Positions 1-8,549 of a stretch of DNA of 35,720 nucleotides are shown here, piece by piece. A model generated the notes under the pieces. The model saw only the letters and a list, made by a program, of their open reading frames with translations, ran no database searches and was not told the DNA's origin. Positions within the stretch are counted from its first letter, which is position 1, and every line of letters starts with the position of its first letter. The stretch is from Cognatishimia sp. F0-27. GTDB taxonomy: Bacteria > Pseudomonadota > Alphaproteobacteria > Rhodobacterales > Rhodobacteraceae. The DNA is taken from positions 1-35,720 of the forward strand of contig NZ_JAFMPQ010000044.1 in NCBI RefSeq assembly GCF_020667845.1, read 5' to 3'. The position numbers and the translations under genes were made by a program.

Positions 1-2313
1 GATCGTGTCGGCGCCCTCGCCAAAGGCCAGCCCGGCGGCCAGGTTGGCGGTCACGCCGGTGGCGCTGTTCTCGAAGCTGACGATGTCGAAATTCGAGCCA
101 CCATCCAACTCGTCGTCGCCGAGCCCGCCCTCGATCGAGTCGCGCCCCTGGTCGCCAAAGATCGAGTCGTCGCCGCCCAAACCAAGCAGCGTGTCGTCGC
201 CACCAAGTCCGACAATCGTATCGGCATCGGCTGTTCCGGTCTTGAGGTCGGCATAGATGTCGCCAATGAACGTGTTGGAGCCGAAATAGGACGTGTAGAT
301 CGTACCATCCTCGCTGCCGTCGAAGGCGTCGAGATAGGCCCATCGGTCTGCGGAACCGCCGGAGAAGACGCGCGCAGCCACCGAATAGGCGGTATAGGAC
401 TGGACGCTGCCATTTGATGTGTAAGATGAATACCCGTCGGTGCGGGACAGGATCACGTCGCTGAACCCGTCTCCGTTGATGTCCCCACCATCCACAAATT
501 CGAGATCGTTGAACGAAAGCCCGTTGCCGGGGTTGAGCACGACGCGATAGCCGGCGCTGCCATCAAGGTCATCGACCACGACGGTCTCCATCGGCTCGGT
601 CGCGCTCCCGAAGATGATGTTGACGCGGTTGATGTCGGCATCGAAGCGGCTTGCCCCGAGAATGACCCGATCATCGACCACGGCGATGTCGTCAAATCCG
701 TCACCATTGACATCACCCAGCCCCGCAACCGACCGACCCAGTGCGACAAACCCCTCCTGGACGCCGTTCCCGATAATGAACCCTGTCGCGGAATTCAGGT
801 CTGCGGCGGTGAGTTCGGCCGGCATTGGCGAAGCCGTGCCGAAGATCACATAGGCCTGACCGGCGTCTGCGCGTGTCACGGTTGCGTAGGTGTAAACCGT
901 GATCGTCTGCTGAATCCGGGCAAAATTTCCGCCATAGGCGGGGAAGTAGGTCGAATAGGCCGGGCGCGTGTATGTATAGGCCAACTGGCCAGGGGCCGGT
1001 GCCCCATAGCGGGTATAGCCAGCCGGCACGTAAGACGTGAAAGCCGGACTGTAGACGAGGGTATAGGTGCCTGAGCCGGGATCGACCGGGTTGTAGCCTC
1101 CGGGATAGGTGACCGTTGTATACGAGGAGGGGATCTCTTGCGATCCGGTTGCGCCCGGCGCTCCGATGATGAAGTCATCGAACCCGTCGCCGTTGAAATC
1201 GCCGATGACGTCAACCGACGTACCCGCGCGATCGTCCCGATCCGCCCCCAGAAACGTAAAACCGGTCGTGCCATTCAGAGCCGTCACGTCGCGTGAGCCC
1301 GGATTGGTGTCGGTCCCGAAGAAGATATAGGCCGCACCGACATCCCCGATATTCTGAGCAAAGCTATATGTATATGTCGGCGTCCCACCGGGGCTGTAGC
1401 GGGTTCCTGACATCAGGTAGGACAGATCGAGAAACGGCGCGCCCACGATCGTATCGGAAAACCCATCTGCGTTGAAATCCCCGCCCGACGCAACGCTTGC
1501 ACCAAAGAATGTCGGGTTTCGGGGGGCTTCGTTCTGCGCCGAGAAATATGTCGGGGAGTATTCCTGGCGGTAGTAGTTCTGACCGGGGTTCGTCAGGACA
1601 AGAGAGCCATTTGGCAGCGCGTCGAGGTCGATGGGGAGCGCGAAATAGCTGTCGCTGCCCGCGATCAGGACTATCTCTCCCGGTCCGGGAAAACTGTAGC
1701 TGAATCCGTAGGTCGTATAGCCGAACGCGACGGGCGCATCGGGAAGAGCGAGGCCAAGGTCCCTGAATCCATCACCGTTGAAATCGTCAACCGCGAAGAC
1801 CCGCGCGTCCTCCAGACTGTTGGTCTGCGTGCCCTCGATCCGCGTGACGTTGGATGCGGCAGGATCCAGAACAACGTGCCCTTGCGGGCTCAAGGTGGGG
1901 GCGGTCGACCCGAACAGGATGAAGACATCGCCAAATGGTCTTCCCTCGGTGGTGATGAGGACATCATCGATCCCATCCCCATTCAGGTCACCCGCTCCGG
2001 CGACGTCATATCCCGTCGCGGAATAGAGCGGCCCACCGGTGATGATGAAGCCATCGGCCGGGTCGAGCGCTTCGACATCGACGGTGGGTGGCAGCCCCGA
2101 CGCCGATCCGAACAGAACAGCGACACCACCGCCAAAGGGAGAAGAGTAATACGTCCCACCGCTCGTGGTTCCGCTTGCATCAAAGCCCGCGAGACCGAGG
2201 GCAAAGTCACCGAAGCCGTCGCCGTTTATATCCCCAATCGCTGCAACCGTGTTGCCGAATGAGGTGAAGCTTGGCGGTTGGGTATCGTTGATGAGAGTTC
2301 CGAACACCGGCAT
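1..2313 (-). CDS. FG-GAP / integrin-alpha-like secreted RTX protein (C-terminus cut by window edge)
   Basis: The frame stays open from the ATG at 2313 down to base 1 (771 codons), so the C-terminus lies outside the window. GGAG sits about 6 bases before the ATG, which fixes the start. The protein opens with MPVFGTL and has no signal peptide. It then carries at least six FG-GAP-type calcium sites of the form GDxNGDGxxD (for example GDINGDGFGDFALG, GDLNGDGIDDVLI, GDFNGDGFDDFIIG), the hallmark of integrin-alpha beta-propellers. The last ~60 residues turn into RTX nonapeptides (GLGGDDTLLGLGGDDSI). Such proteins are normally exported by type I secretion through a C-terminal signal, which is not visible here. 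Several propeller loops are enlarged and very rich in Tyr, Pro and Ser. A role in adhesion or as a matrix or surface-layer protein is inference. The next gene upstream encodes another RTX protein on the same strand. Confidence 0.85.
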   Translation of the reverse strand, partial: MPVFGTLINDTQPPSFTSFGNTVAAIGDINGDGFGDFALGLAGFDASGTTSGGTYYSSPFGGGVAVLFGSASGLPPTVDVEALDPADGFIITGGPLYSATGYDVAGAGDLNGDGIDDVLITTEGRPFGDVFILFGSTAPTLSPQGHVVLDPAASNVTRIEGTQTNSLEDARVFAVDDFNGDGFRDLGLALPDAPVAFGYTTYGFSYSFPGPGEIVLIAGSDSYFALPIDLDALPNGSLVLTNPGQNYYRQEYSPTYFSAQNEAPRNPTFFGASVASGGDFNADGFSDTIVGAPFLDLSYLMSGTRYSPGGTPTYTYSFAQNIGDVGAAYIFFGTDTNPGSRDVTALNGTTGFTFLGADRDDRAGTSVDVIGDFNGDGFDDFIIGAPGATGSQEIPSSYTTVTYPGGYNPVDPGSGTYTLVYSPAFTSYVPAGYTRYGAPAPGQLAYTYTRPAYSTYFPAYGGNFARIQQTITVYTYATVTRADAGQAYVIFGTASPMPAELTAADLNSATGFIIGNGVQEGFVALGRSVAGLGDVNGDGFDDIAVVDDRVILGASRFDADINRVNIIFGSATEPMETVVVDDLDGSAGYRVVLNPGNGLSFNDLEFVDGGDINGDGFSDVILSRTDGYSSYTSNGSVQSYTAYSVAARVFSGGSADRWAYLDAFDGSEDGTIYTSYFGSNTFIGDIYADLKTGTADADTIVGLGGDDTLLGLGGDDSIFGDQGRDSIEGGLGDDELDGGSNFDIVSFENSATGVTANLAAGLAFGEGADTI

Positions 2314-2629
2314 GGCAGGCTCCAGCAAGAAAGGTCAAAAGAGTAATGTCGACTGCGGTTTACCACGACCGCCTGCTGTCAAACTGACTGTAACGGCCCT
2401 TTGTGTCTACAGTTTTCGCACGCGGCATCACGAGACCCGGGCTCCGCCCATGCGTTTGCCATAGACAATCCTCGCGCTCATCCTCGGCCCTTGGCACGAA
2501 CGCAACGGGGCACTCAAGGCCACAGACATGAGCGCCTTGTCCTTCGGACGGCGCCATCCGCGGTGGATCATTCACCACGCGCATCCGGCGTGAAGGCGGC
2601 ACGCTTTCCGACGGCACACACCCGAAGGG

Positions 2630-2651
2630 CTGGCGCGTCGAGGCGCGCCAG
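2630..2651 (-). terminator. Perfect 8-bp GC hairpin after the RTX gene
   Basis: CTGGCGCG, a 6-base loop and CGCGCCAG form a perfect inverted repeat about 20 bases beyond the stop codon of the leftward RTX gene at 2672. There is no T-run on the minus side, so it is a weak terminator candidate or an mRNA 3' stabiliser. The rest of the 2314-2671 gap shows no gene. Confidence 0.35.
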
Positions 2652-2671
2652 ACGATGTGCGCGGGTGTCAA

Positions 2672-4879
2672 TCAGACGAAAGTGACGTCATCGACCAGCG
2701 CCGCAACATTGGTCAGCCCCAGGAAGGTCAAGGTTGCCCCGCCTTCAAAGGTCAGGACAAGATTGCCCTCCACAACAGACGCGATATCGCGCAGGTCGTC
2801 GCCCACAGGGGCGCTCTGGGCCATCAACGCCGCATCGATCTGCACCGTGTCGATATTGTTCTGGAAATCGTTGATCTGGTCGCTCCCGGAGCCCGTCGCG
2901 AAAACGAAGGTATCCGCGCCGATCCCGCCACGCAGCGTGTCATTTCCGGCGCCCCCATCCATCGTGTCATTGCCGAAGTTGCCTTCGAGCAGGTCATCGC
3001 CCGCGCCGCCGGACAACAAATCAAAGCCATTGGCGCCCTGCAGCGTGTCGTCGCCAGCGCCGCCATCCAGCGCGTCCGCCCCAAGACCGCCAACCAGAAG
3101 GTCCTCGCCCGCATCGCCAGACAGGCTGTCATTGCCGTTGTTGCCTTGCAGGGTGTCGTTGCCGGAGCCGCCCTCGAGCGTGTCGAACCCGTCGCGGGCT
3201 TGAAGGAAATCGTCATCGTCCCCGCCGCTCATACTGTCGAAACCGAGCCCGCCTTCGAGCGTGTCGTTGCCCGCATCCCCGATCAACGTGTCGTTGCCGA
3301 AATTGCCGCGCAACAGGTCATCGCCCGCGCCCCCTTCGAAGCTGTCGAACCCGTTCGACCCCGCGAGCGTATCGGCGCCATCCCCACCGAAGCCCACGTC
3401 AAAACCCTGCCCGCCAAACAGCGAGTCGTCCCCTGCACCCCCATCCAGAGTGTCGTTGTCCGAGCCGCCGTTCAGCGTGTCGAGCCCGGTGCCCCCAGAC
3501 AGATCATCCGAGCCACCGCCGCCTTCGAGCAGGTCATTGCCCTCTTCCCCATCCAGAACGTCCGCGCCCGCGGCGCCTTCGAGCGTGTCGTCGCCCAATC
3601 CACCAAAAATGGTGTCGTTTCCGTCCTGTCCGTTCAGGCTGTCATTCTCGTCGGTGCCGGTCAGTGTATCGTTCCCGTCGGTGGGCGTATTGACTTCGAC
3701 CTGGCTGGCCCGGAACTGGATGATCTCCCTCTCGGCACTGCCGGACACGGCGACCACGTCCCCGTCCGGCAATGCGGCAATCGGAACCGGGTTGCGCTGC
3801 ACGTTCACCACAACGCCTTCCGGATCGGATTGAATGCCGCCACCGATCTGCGCCTCGTCACCGCGGGGCGTGCCATCGGCGCTGTAGAGGCGCAGGTAGA
3901 TCCCGTCCTCGACCACCAGCTGCTGATTTACAAAGACCCCGACGCTGTCCCAACTCACCGCAAAACCACCGTCATTGAGCGCAACAACACGCGGCGCATC
4001 GCCGACATCCGAGGCTTGATTGATCGGCAGCTCGGGGCTGACAGGGGCGCCTTGTGCGTCAAAGACCCGCCCGACGACACCCGCTGCGTCAACACCGGAA
4101 ACAGAGGTATCCGAGTCGGAATACCAGACGACCACAAACCCGCCACCATCGAGACCGGCAACGGCGGGCACGTATTGCGAACCGGGCAGCGATGTATTGA
4201 CGAGAATTTCATCGCCGACCGGGTTGCCTGCCCCATCGAAGCGCTGCGCGATCACATCCGCAACAGAGCTGAATTGTCCGGTCGAGATCCAGCGCGGATA
4301 GGTGATCACGAAACCGCCGCCCGCAAGGGCCGCGATGTCCGGGCCGGGGATGGAACTGACCGATTGCAGGTCATAGGCGACCTCGTCACCACCAACGCCG
4401 GCCGTGTCGGTTACCCGGATGACGCTGCCCGAATTCCACAAGGCGGCGATCGAGCCGTTCGACAAAGCCGCAATCTTGCCGCCCGACTGACTGCCGGAGG
4501 TGGTGACGTTGAACAGAAATTCGTCACCCGGATTGCCCGCCGCATCAAAGGTCCGGCCAGCGGCGGCAAAGATGCTGCCATCCAGTCCGAAACTGTCATA
4601 AGACACCGTGAACCCGCCATTGGGCAGCGCGGTGATGTCCTGCAGGCGCTGCACCTGCGCGGTCTGATCATTCACAAGGATTTCACCGCCGACGGGGTCT
4701 CCATCCGCATCAAACTGTTGGACGAACACGTCCTCACGACGTGTATTATCAACAAGAGAGGTCCATGCGACGGCCCAGCCGCCCCCTTCAAGCGCGACGA
4801 TTTCGGGGCGCGACTGGTTCTGCTCGGTGGTGGTGTTGACCACCGTTGGCGGCGCGTCTGGCGAATAAACGATCGGCAT
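2672..4879 (-). CDS. Secreted RTX calcium-binding protein (735 aa)
   Basis: The start is the ATG at 4879, preceded by GGGGGAGA at 5-base spacing. Residues 1-395 contain repeated beta-strand units of the type 'ALxxGGFxVxWxS...D...FDAxGxPVGxExxVN', a propeller-like module common at the N-terminus of marine alphaproteobacterial RTX proteins. Residues about 396-658 are nearly uninterrupted GGxGxDxUx nonapeptides (NDTLEGG, DDLLRGN and similar), which bind calcium as a parallel beta-roll. They end in GADTFVFATGSGSDQINDF, the serralysin-type C-terminal region used for type I secretion. The final residues DDVTFV fit a T1SS signal. There is no N-terminal signal peptide and no catalytic motif, so an enzymatic role is not indicated. 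An extracellular structural or adhesive role is likely but unproven. No T1SS ABC or membrane-fusion genes are adjacent; a TolC-family gene lies 24 kb away. Confidence 0.9.
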   Translation of the reverse strand: MPIVYSPDAPPTVVNTTTEQNQSRPEIVALEGGGWAVAWTSLVDNTRREDVFVQQFDADGDPVGGEILVNDQTAQVQRLQDITALPNGGFTVSYDSFGLDGSIFAAAGRTFDAAGNPGDEFLFNVTTSGSQSGGKIAALSNGSIAALWNSGSVIRVTDTAGVGGDEVAYDLQSVSSIPGPDIAALAGGGFVITYPRWISTGQFSSVADVIAQRFDGAGNPVGDEILVNTSLPGSQYVPAVAGLDGGGFVVVWYSDSDTSVSGVDAAGVVGRVFDAQGAPVSPELPINQASDVGDAPRVVALNDGGFAVSWDSVGVFVNQQLVVEDGIYLRLYSADGTPRGDEAQIGGGIQSDPEGVVVNVQRNPVPIAALPDGDVVAVSGSAEREIIQFRASQVEVNTPTDGNDTLTGTDENDSLNGQDGNDTIFGGLGDDTLEGAAGADVLDGEEGNDLLEGGGGSDDLSGGTGLDTLNGGSDNDTLDGGAGDDSLFGGQGFDVGFGGDGADTLAGSNGFDSFEGGAGDDLLRGNFGNDTLIGDAGNDTLEGGLGFDSMSGGDDDDFLQARDGFDTLEGGSGNDTLQGNNGNDSLSGDAGEDLLVGGLGADALDGGAGDDTLQGANGFDLLSGGAGDDLLEGNFGNDTMDGGAGNDTLRGGIGADTFVFATGSGSDQINDFQNNIDTVQIDAALMAQSAPVGDDLRDIASVVEGNLVLTFEGGATLTFLGLTNVAALVDDVTFV

Positions 4880-5110
4880 GGCAGTCTCCCCCTGAAAAAT
4901 CGGTATGGGGGCAAGGACGCTGCACTTGCCGCCCGAAAACAGTTCGTAAAACCACCAGAAAACGGCACCGGCGGCCCCTCAAGCATCGCGCCTTTTGGGA
5001 ATCCGATCAAGTTTTGCCTGTTTCAACCGTTTCTCACCGCTGGCCGAAGCGAGAGAGCGCTGCCACGGTCTCGCTGTCGACCCGCGTTCCGAAGCCGGAA
5101 AAACAAGGCA

Positions 5111-5590
5111 TCAGCCTGACGCGCTACCGGCCTGAGACAGCAGGAACGCCAGTGCGCCCGGAACGATCAGAGCGTCCGCCGCGCGCAGCTTTTCGGGCGT
5201 GTAGTGCCCGGCAACATCAAGACAGTTCATCGTGCCGACGACATCCCCCGCGATCACGACGGGAATGTTGATGCAGCTTTCGCAACCGAGCGACTGGATG
5301 AGCGCATGATCGGGAAAGACCGCGGCGATCTCGTCGATTGAGTTGGCCACGAAGGTTTCCCGCCGAACCAGCACCTGTTCGGTCCAGATGTTTTCCGGGA
5401 TCGGCTTTTCCCCACTGGTCGGATAGGCCTCCGGCATGTTGGAATAGGCACGCCATGCCACACCGCGGTCGTGGTCCACCTGCATGAGAGTGAACAATCG
5501 CACCCCGACGCTGCTGCGGACTTGGTCTTCGAGGGCCCGGAAAACCGCGAAAGGCTGGTCCGGGTCGGCAAGTGCCCCTGTCATGGTCAT
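5111..5590 (-). CDS. GAF domain-containing protein
   Basis: This 159-residue protein consists of almost a single GAF domain (about residues 12-150). The line VGVRLFTLMQVDHDRGVAWR is the first strand region. It is followed by EQVLVRRETFVANSIDEIAAVFPDH and the CINIPVVIAGDVVGTMNCLD core typical of small-molecule-binding GAF folds. Cys residues in GCESCINIPV could take part in ligand binding or redox sensing; that is inference. ATG 5590 is preceded by AAGAGG at about 8 bases; a second ATG six bases downstream is possible. No output domain is fused, so it resembles the stand-alone GAF proteins found beside catabolic genes in Rhodobacteraceae. The ligand is unknown. It is transcribed leftward and separated by about 230 bp from the RTX gene. 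Confidence 0.75.
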   Translation of the reverse strand: MTMTGALADPDQPFAVFRALEDQVRSSVGVRLFTLMQVDHDRGVAWRAYSNMPEAYPTSGEKPIPENIWTEQVLVRRETFVANSIDEIAAVFPDHALIQSLGCESCINIPVVIAGDVVGTMNCLDVAGHYTPEKLRAADALIVPGALAFLLSQAGSASG

Positions 5591-6297
5591 GGTCGACGCC
5601 TCTTGGTCTGTTTATGGATTGAGGAACTGTCCACCCTGCCGCCAGCGGCGACCAGCCCCATTTGGCGTCGCCGTGGATTTTTCATCTATGCCGTTTCGAT
5701 CATCAAAAATCGGGGCAAACCGGGCCTCGCGAAGGCCGCAAGAGCCGTCCGTTTGGATCGGCCGGCCTCTCGGGGCATTTCGGAGAACTCTGGAAACATC
5801 CTTATCGCCAACCGGTTCTTGCGAAAGTCGGGTGACAGACGACCCGCGATGTCCGCGACCGGTTCTGCCCCCGGCAAGCCATCCGCGCCTGTCGAAAGCG
5901 GCGCATCCCTGACGGGCAATCATCCCGGGGGGATAATCCGGTCGCAAGAACCTGCCCGGCATCGCGCTTCACGGAAACCAAGCCCGGCATAACACGATAT
6001 TGGCGCGTATTGGCGTGCCGCCTCATCGCGTTCAACCTGTTTGCCGATCCGGATTCGCGACAGAATCGAGACGGCCATGCCATCAGCCGCCTGTTGGTTG
6101 AGCGTATGGGTCCGCCAAACGCCTTCCCGCATGAGCCCAGACGCCAATCACCGTGTCGGAGAGGCTTGGGTGATGCCACAAACAAGTCCAATGCAGACCG
6201 AAGTGTCCGAATGCCCGTCAACGCAGGACGTGATCCCGATCCCCGGCATTCTGGAGAGACCCATTTTCGCGCCTGTTAGCGGGAACAAGCCAATTTC

Positions 6298-6309
6298 AAT
6301 TGATCAATT
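6298..6309. promoter_or_regulatory. 12-bp perfect palindrome AATTGATCAATT
   Basis: AATTGATCAATT is a perfect palindrome in an AT-rich patch about 600 bp before the rightward curlin gene. It could bind a dimeric regulator. It is not an FNR box, because the four-base spacer between half-sites is missing. No regulator can be named. Confidence 0.25.
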
Positions 6310-6556
6310 TACCCATTGAGAATCACAGAACGTCCATTGCGGAAACGCGCTGTCAGGCATCCTTGTTATCGGCAGCCATCTCGCACCTGAAATTCCAATG
6401 GCGGAATGTCTTTCAAACCTACAAACCGCTGAAGTCACATACAAAACAGCCACTCCCTCTATTTCTGCCTCGAATGCGCCGGGCGTTCTTATATGTTTTC
6501 CAAACGGAAACAGTGTTTCCACTATGCGAGAATCGTCCCAATGCAGATGCGAAGAG

Positions 6557-6572
6557 GTTAACTAAAATTAAC
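6557..6572. promoter_or_regulatory. Inverted repeat GTTAA-N6-TTAAC
   Basis: GTTAA and TTAAC flank six bases in the AT-rich region about 330 bp upstream of the curlin start. The 16-bp span has the size of a typical operator. The assignment is only by shape and position. Confidence 0.25.
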
Positions 6573-6901
6573 AAAAAACTTGATTGAGAGGACGAATCTC
6601 TGGCAAGCTGTGCGCGCTGCTTGCCATATGCGATCTCCTCGATGCTCCGGTGCTGCCACCCGGCGTTCAAATGGAAAACACTTGTTTTTGCTGGAGTGCA
6701 CCTTCCAGCCAGATGCCTGTGACGGAGCTGACAGGACGCAATTCGCCTTACGAGTCGCATCCAACGGTTCGAGGGACGTGTTTTTGACGGAGCGTCGAGA
6801 TTGTAATGGCGGGCGCGTCGCAGGGTATTTCCTGTGGTTTAGCCCTGTTCGTGTGCAGCCCATGCGTCACGCGCGTTACCAGATTGAGAGTGAATGACCA
6901 A

Positions 6902-8344
6902 ATGACCTTTTTGAAACTTGCGGGCTCTTCGGTATCAGCCCTTGCGTTGACGGTTGGCGCTGCGATGGCCAACGACAACGAAGCATTTATCGATACCGAC
7001 GGATCCAACAACACCGCCTTGATCACGCAATCAGGGGATGACAACAACGCCGGTGCCGACGTCGGTGGCGTTCGAATTCTGCAGCAAGGTGACGGCAACA
7101 ACCTCGATATCCTGCAATCCGGGGACGACAACCAGGCGGGCGCATCCACGACCGCGGTTGCCGGAAGCGGCGCACAAGGGATCGACCAGATCGGCGCGGG
7201 CAATGCTCTGGATATCGAACAATCGTCCGATTGGAACCACATCAATGTCGTGACCCAGACCGACGGCAACTCCGCAACAATCCTGCAGGAAGCGACCGAC
7301 CGGGCGGGTGCGTATCGCGGCAACGTCATTGCCGTGATCGAGCAGACAAACACCGGCGGCTCGGACAACACCATCACCGTGACGCAAACCGCGGTCAGCC
7401 CTGGGCGGCTGGACGGCGGCACCAACGTGATCGGTGATGCAAGACCGGCCTTCCGCCTGCGGGCGTCGCAGTACAATGCCAACAAGGCAGCGCTGGACGA
7501 AGGCGGGATCTTTCAGGACGGCACTGGCAATGCAGTGACTGTTGATCAGGACGGGAATGCCAACCTTGTTCGGCTGATCGATCAGATTGGTGCCGACAAT
7601 GACGCAACCGCGATCCAGAATGGTGACCGCAACCTCGTGAACGCGATTGCTCAGGTTGGCGCAGGCAATGATGCGGATGTGGAGATCGTCGGCGACCTGA
7701 ATGGGTGGTCCGGCCTGTCAGCGGGCGGCCCTGCTGATGCCAATGAGCTTGGTTTGACTGGTGCCATCGTCGCACAGTTCGGTGACGGGAACGATGCGGA
7801 TGTGGTGATAAACGGCAACGGAAACAACTACGTCATTGATCAGTTCGGCAACGACAACACCGCCCTCATCGATATCATGGGCGGCATCCCGGTGATCGGC
7901 GAGAACGAAATCGCCATCGTGCAGGATTTCGACGGCAATACCGCGCAGACATTCGTGAATGGCTCTGGCAACTCTGCTTTGACCGATCAGATCGGGATGG
8001 GCAATACGGCCACGCTGACAATTGACGGAATTGCGAATGGCGGCTGGTCCGGCGGAATTTTCGGCAGCATCCGGGATCTGACCGGGGATGCAGGCACTGC
8101 TGCCGCTCTGAGCGTTTACGATCTCTCCGGGACCATTCTCCAGGATGGCGAGGACAACAGCACCACGCTGACGATCACGGGCGATTTCAACGCCTTCGCC
8201 ACTGATCAGCTCGGTTTGAACAACATGATCATGGGCGTTACCCTCGGCAACGGCAATCAGGCGGCGGTTGTGCAGACGGGTAACGGCAACATCGGCGATT
8301 ACGCGCAGATCGGTAACGGCAACAACGCTGGCATCATACAGTAA
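6902..8344 (+). CDS. Large curlin-repeat secreted protein (functional amyloid, 480 aa)
   Basis: The start chosen is ATG 6902, giving MTFLKLAG and a Sec signal peptide of about 23 residues ending VGAAMA before NDNEAF. The frame is open further upstream, but that sequence does not look like a signal peptide. The mature protein is built of roughly twenty irregular curlin-like units with Gln-x-Gly and Asn spacing, for example IDQIGAGNALDIEQ, IAQVGAGNDADVEI, VIDQFGNDNTALI and VVQTGNGNIGDYAQIGNGNN. These match the QxGxxN pattern of CsgA/CsgB strand-loop-strand repeats. At 480 residues it is about three times longer than E. coli CsgA. It ends in IIQ directly after the last repeat. It is probably exported through CsgG as an extracellular amyloid subunit. 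It stands alone on the plus strand, converging on the csg operon and followed by a strong terminator. A three-codon frame (ATG 6894, stop overlapping ATG 6902) lies just before the start. Confidence 0.85.
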   Translation: MTFLKLAGSSVSALALTVGAAMANDNEAFIDTDGSNNTALITQSGDDNNAGADVGGVRILQQGDGNNLDILQSGDDNQAGASTTAVAGSGAQGIDQIGAGNALDIEQSSDWNHINVVTQTDGNSATILQEATDRAGAYRGNVIAVIEQTNTGGSDNTITVTQTAVSPGRLDGGTNVIGDARPAFRLRASQYNANKAALDEGGIFQDGTGNAVTVDQDGNANLVRLIDQIGADNDATAIQNGDRNLVNAIAQVGAGNDADVEIVGDLNGWSGLSAGGPADANELGLTGAIVAQFGDGNDADVVINGNGNNYVIDQFGNDNTALIDIMGGIPVIGENEIAIVQDFDGNTAQTFVNGSGNSALTDQIGMGNTATLTIDGIANGGWSGGIFGSIRDLTGDAGTAAALSVYDLSGTILQDGEDNSTTLTITGDFNAFATDQLGLNNMIMGVTLGNGNQAAVVQTGNGNIGDYAQIGNGNNAGIIQ

Positions 8345-8399
8345 GAACACGGTCGTCGGGGTTTTGATCGCGCCGACGAATGATCAGACGCAAACGATA

Positions 8400-8433
8400 C
8401 GCCCGCTGTTCAGGACAGCGGGCGTTTCTTTTT
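8400..8433 (+). terminator. Strong rho-independent terminator of the 480-aa curlin gene
   Basis: CGCCCGCTGT, loop TCAGG and ACAGCGGGCG form a perfect 10-bp stem followed by TTTCTTTTT, about 55 bases after the stop codon. Confidence 0.95.
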
Positions 8434-8549
8434 GACTTGCTCCTTTGGAGCCGTCAGCGACGAGTCTGGGGTGGCTCGACATCGGACCGGACAGTATATC
8501 TTCGGCCGCACAGCGCCTCGCGAAAGATGAGGACAGACCGGTCCGAACG

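Larger units (their letters stand above)
5591..6901. other. 1.3-kb stretch without a convincing gene; probable control region of the 480-aa curlin
   Basis: The open frames here are short, overlapping and arginine-rich in several phases, and none has a recognisable family or a good ribosome site. Bases about 6290-6600 are clearly AT-richer than the surroundings, as expected of a promoter region. They contain two palindromes listed separately. The long untranslated span upstream of a curlin gene recalls the long csg control region of enterobacteria, but no regulator gene is visible. Confidence 0.5.

Noticed and set aside
2657-5119. 820-codon open frame on the plus strand
   Set aside because: It lies entirely opposite the RTX gene; the regular GGxGxDxU repeats at high GC leave the antisense frame free of stops. 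It has no family motif and no ribosome site.
5612-5962. Overlapping frames in the 1.3-kb gap as genes
   Set aside because: Several phases are open at once, composition is Arg/Pro-rich, and none has a ribosome site or motif.
6748-7485. 245-codon open frame on the minus strand
   Set aside because: Antisense of the curlin repeats; Ser/Ala/Pro-rich and without motif or plausible start.
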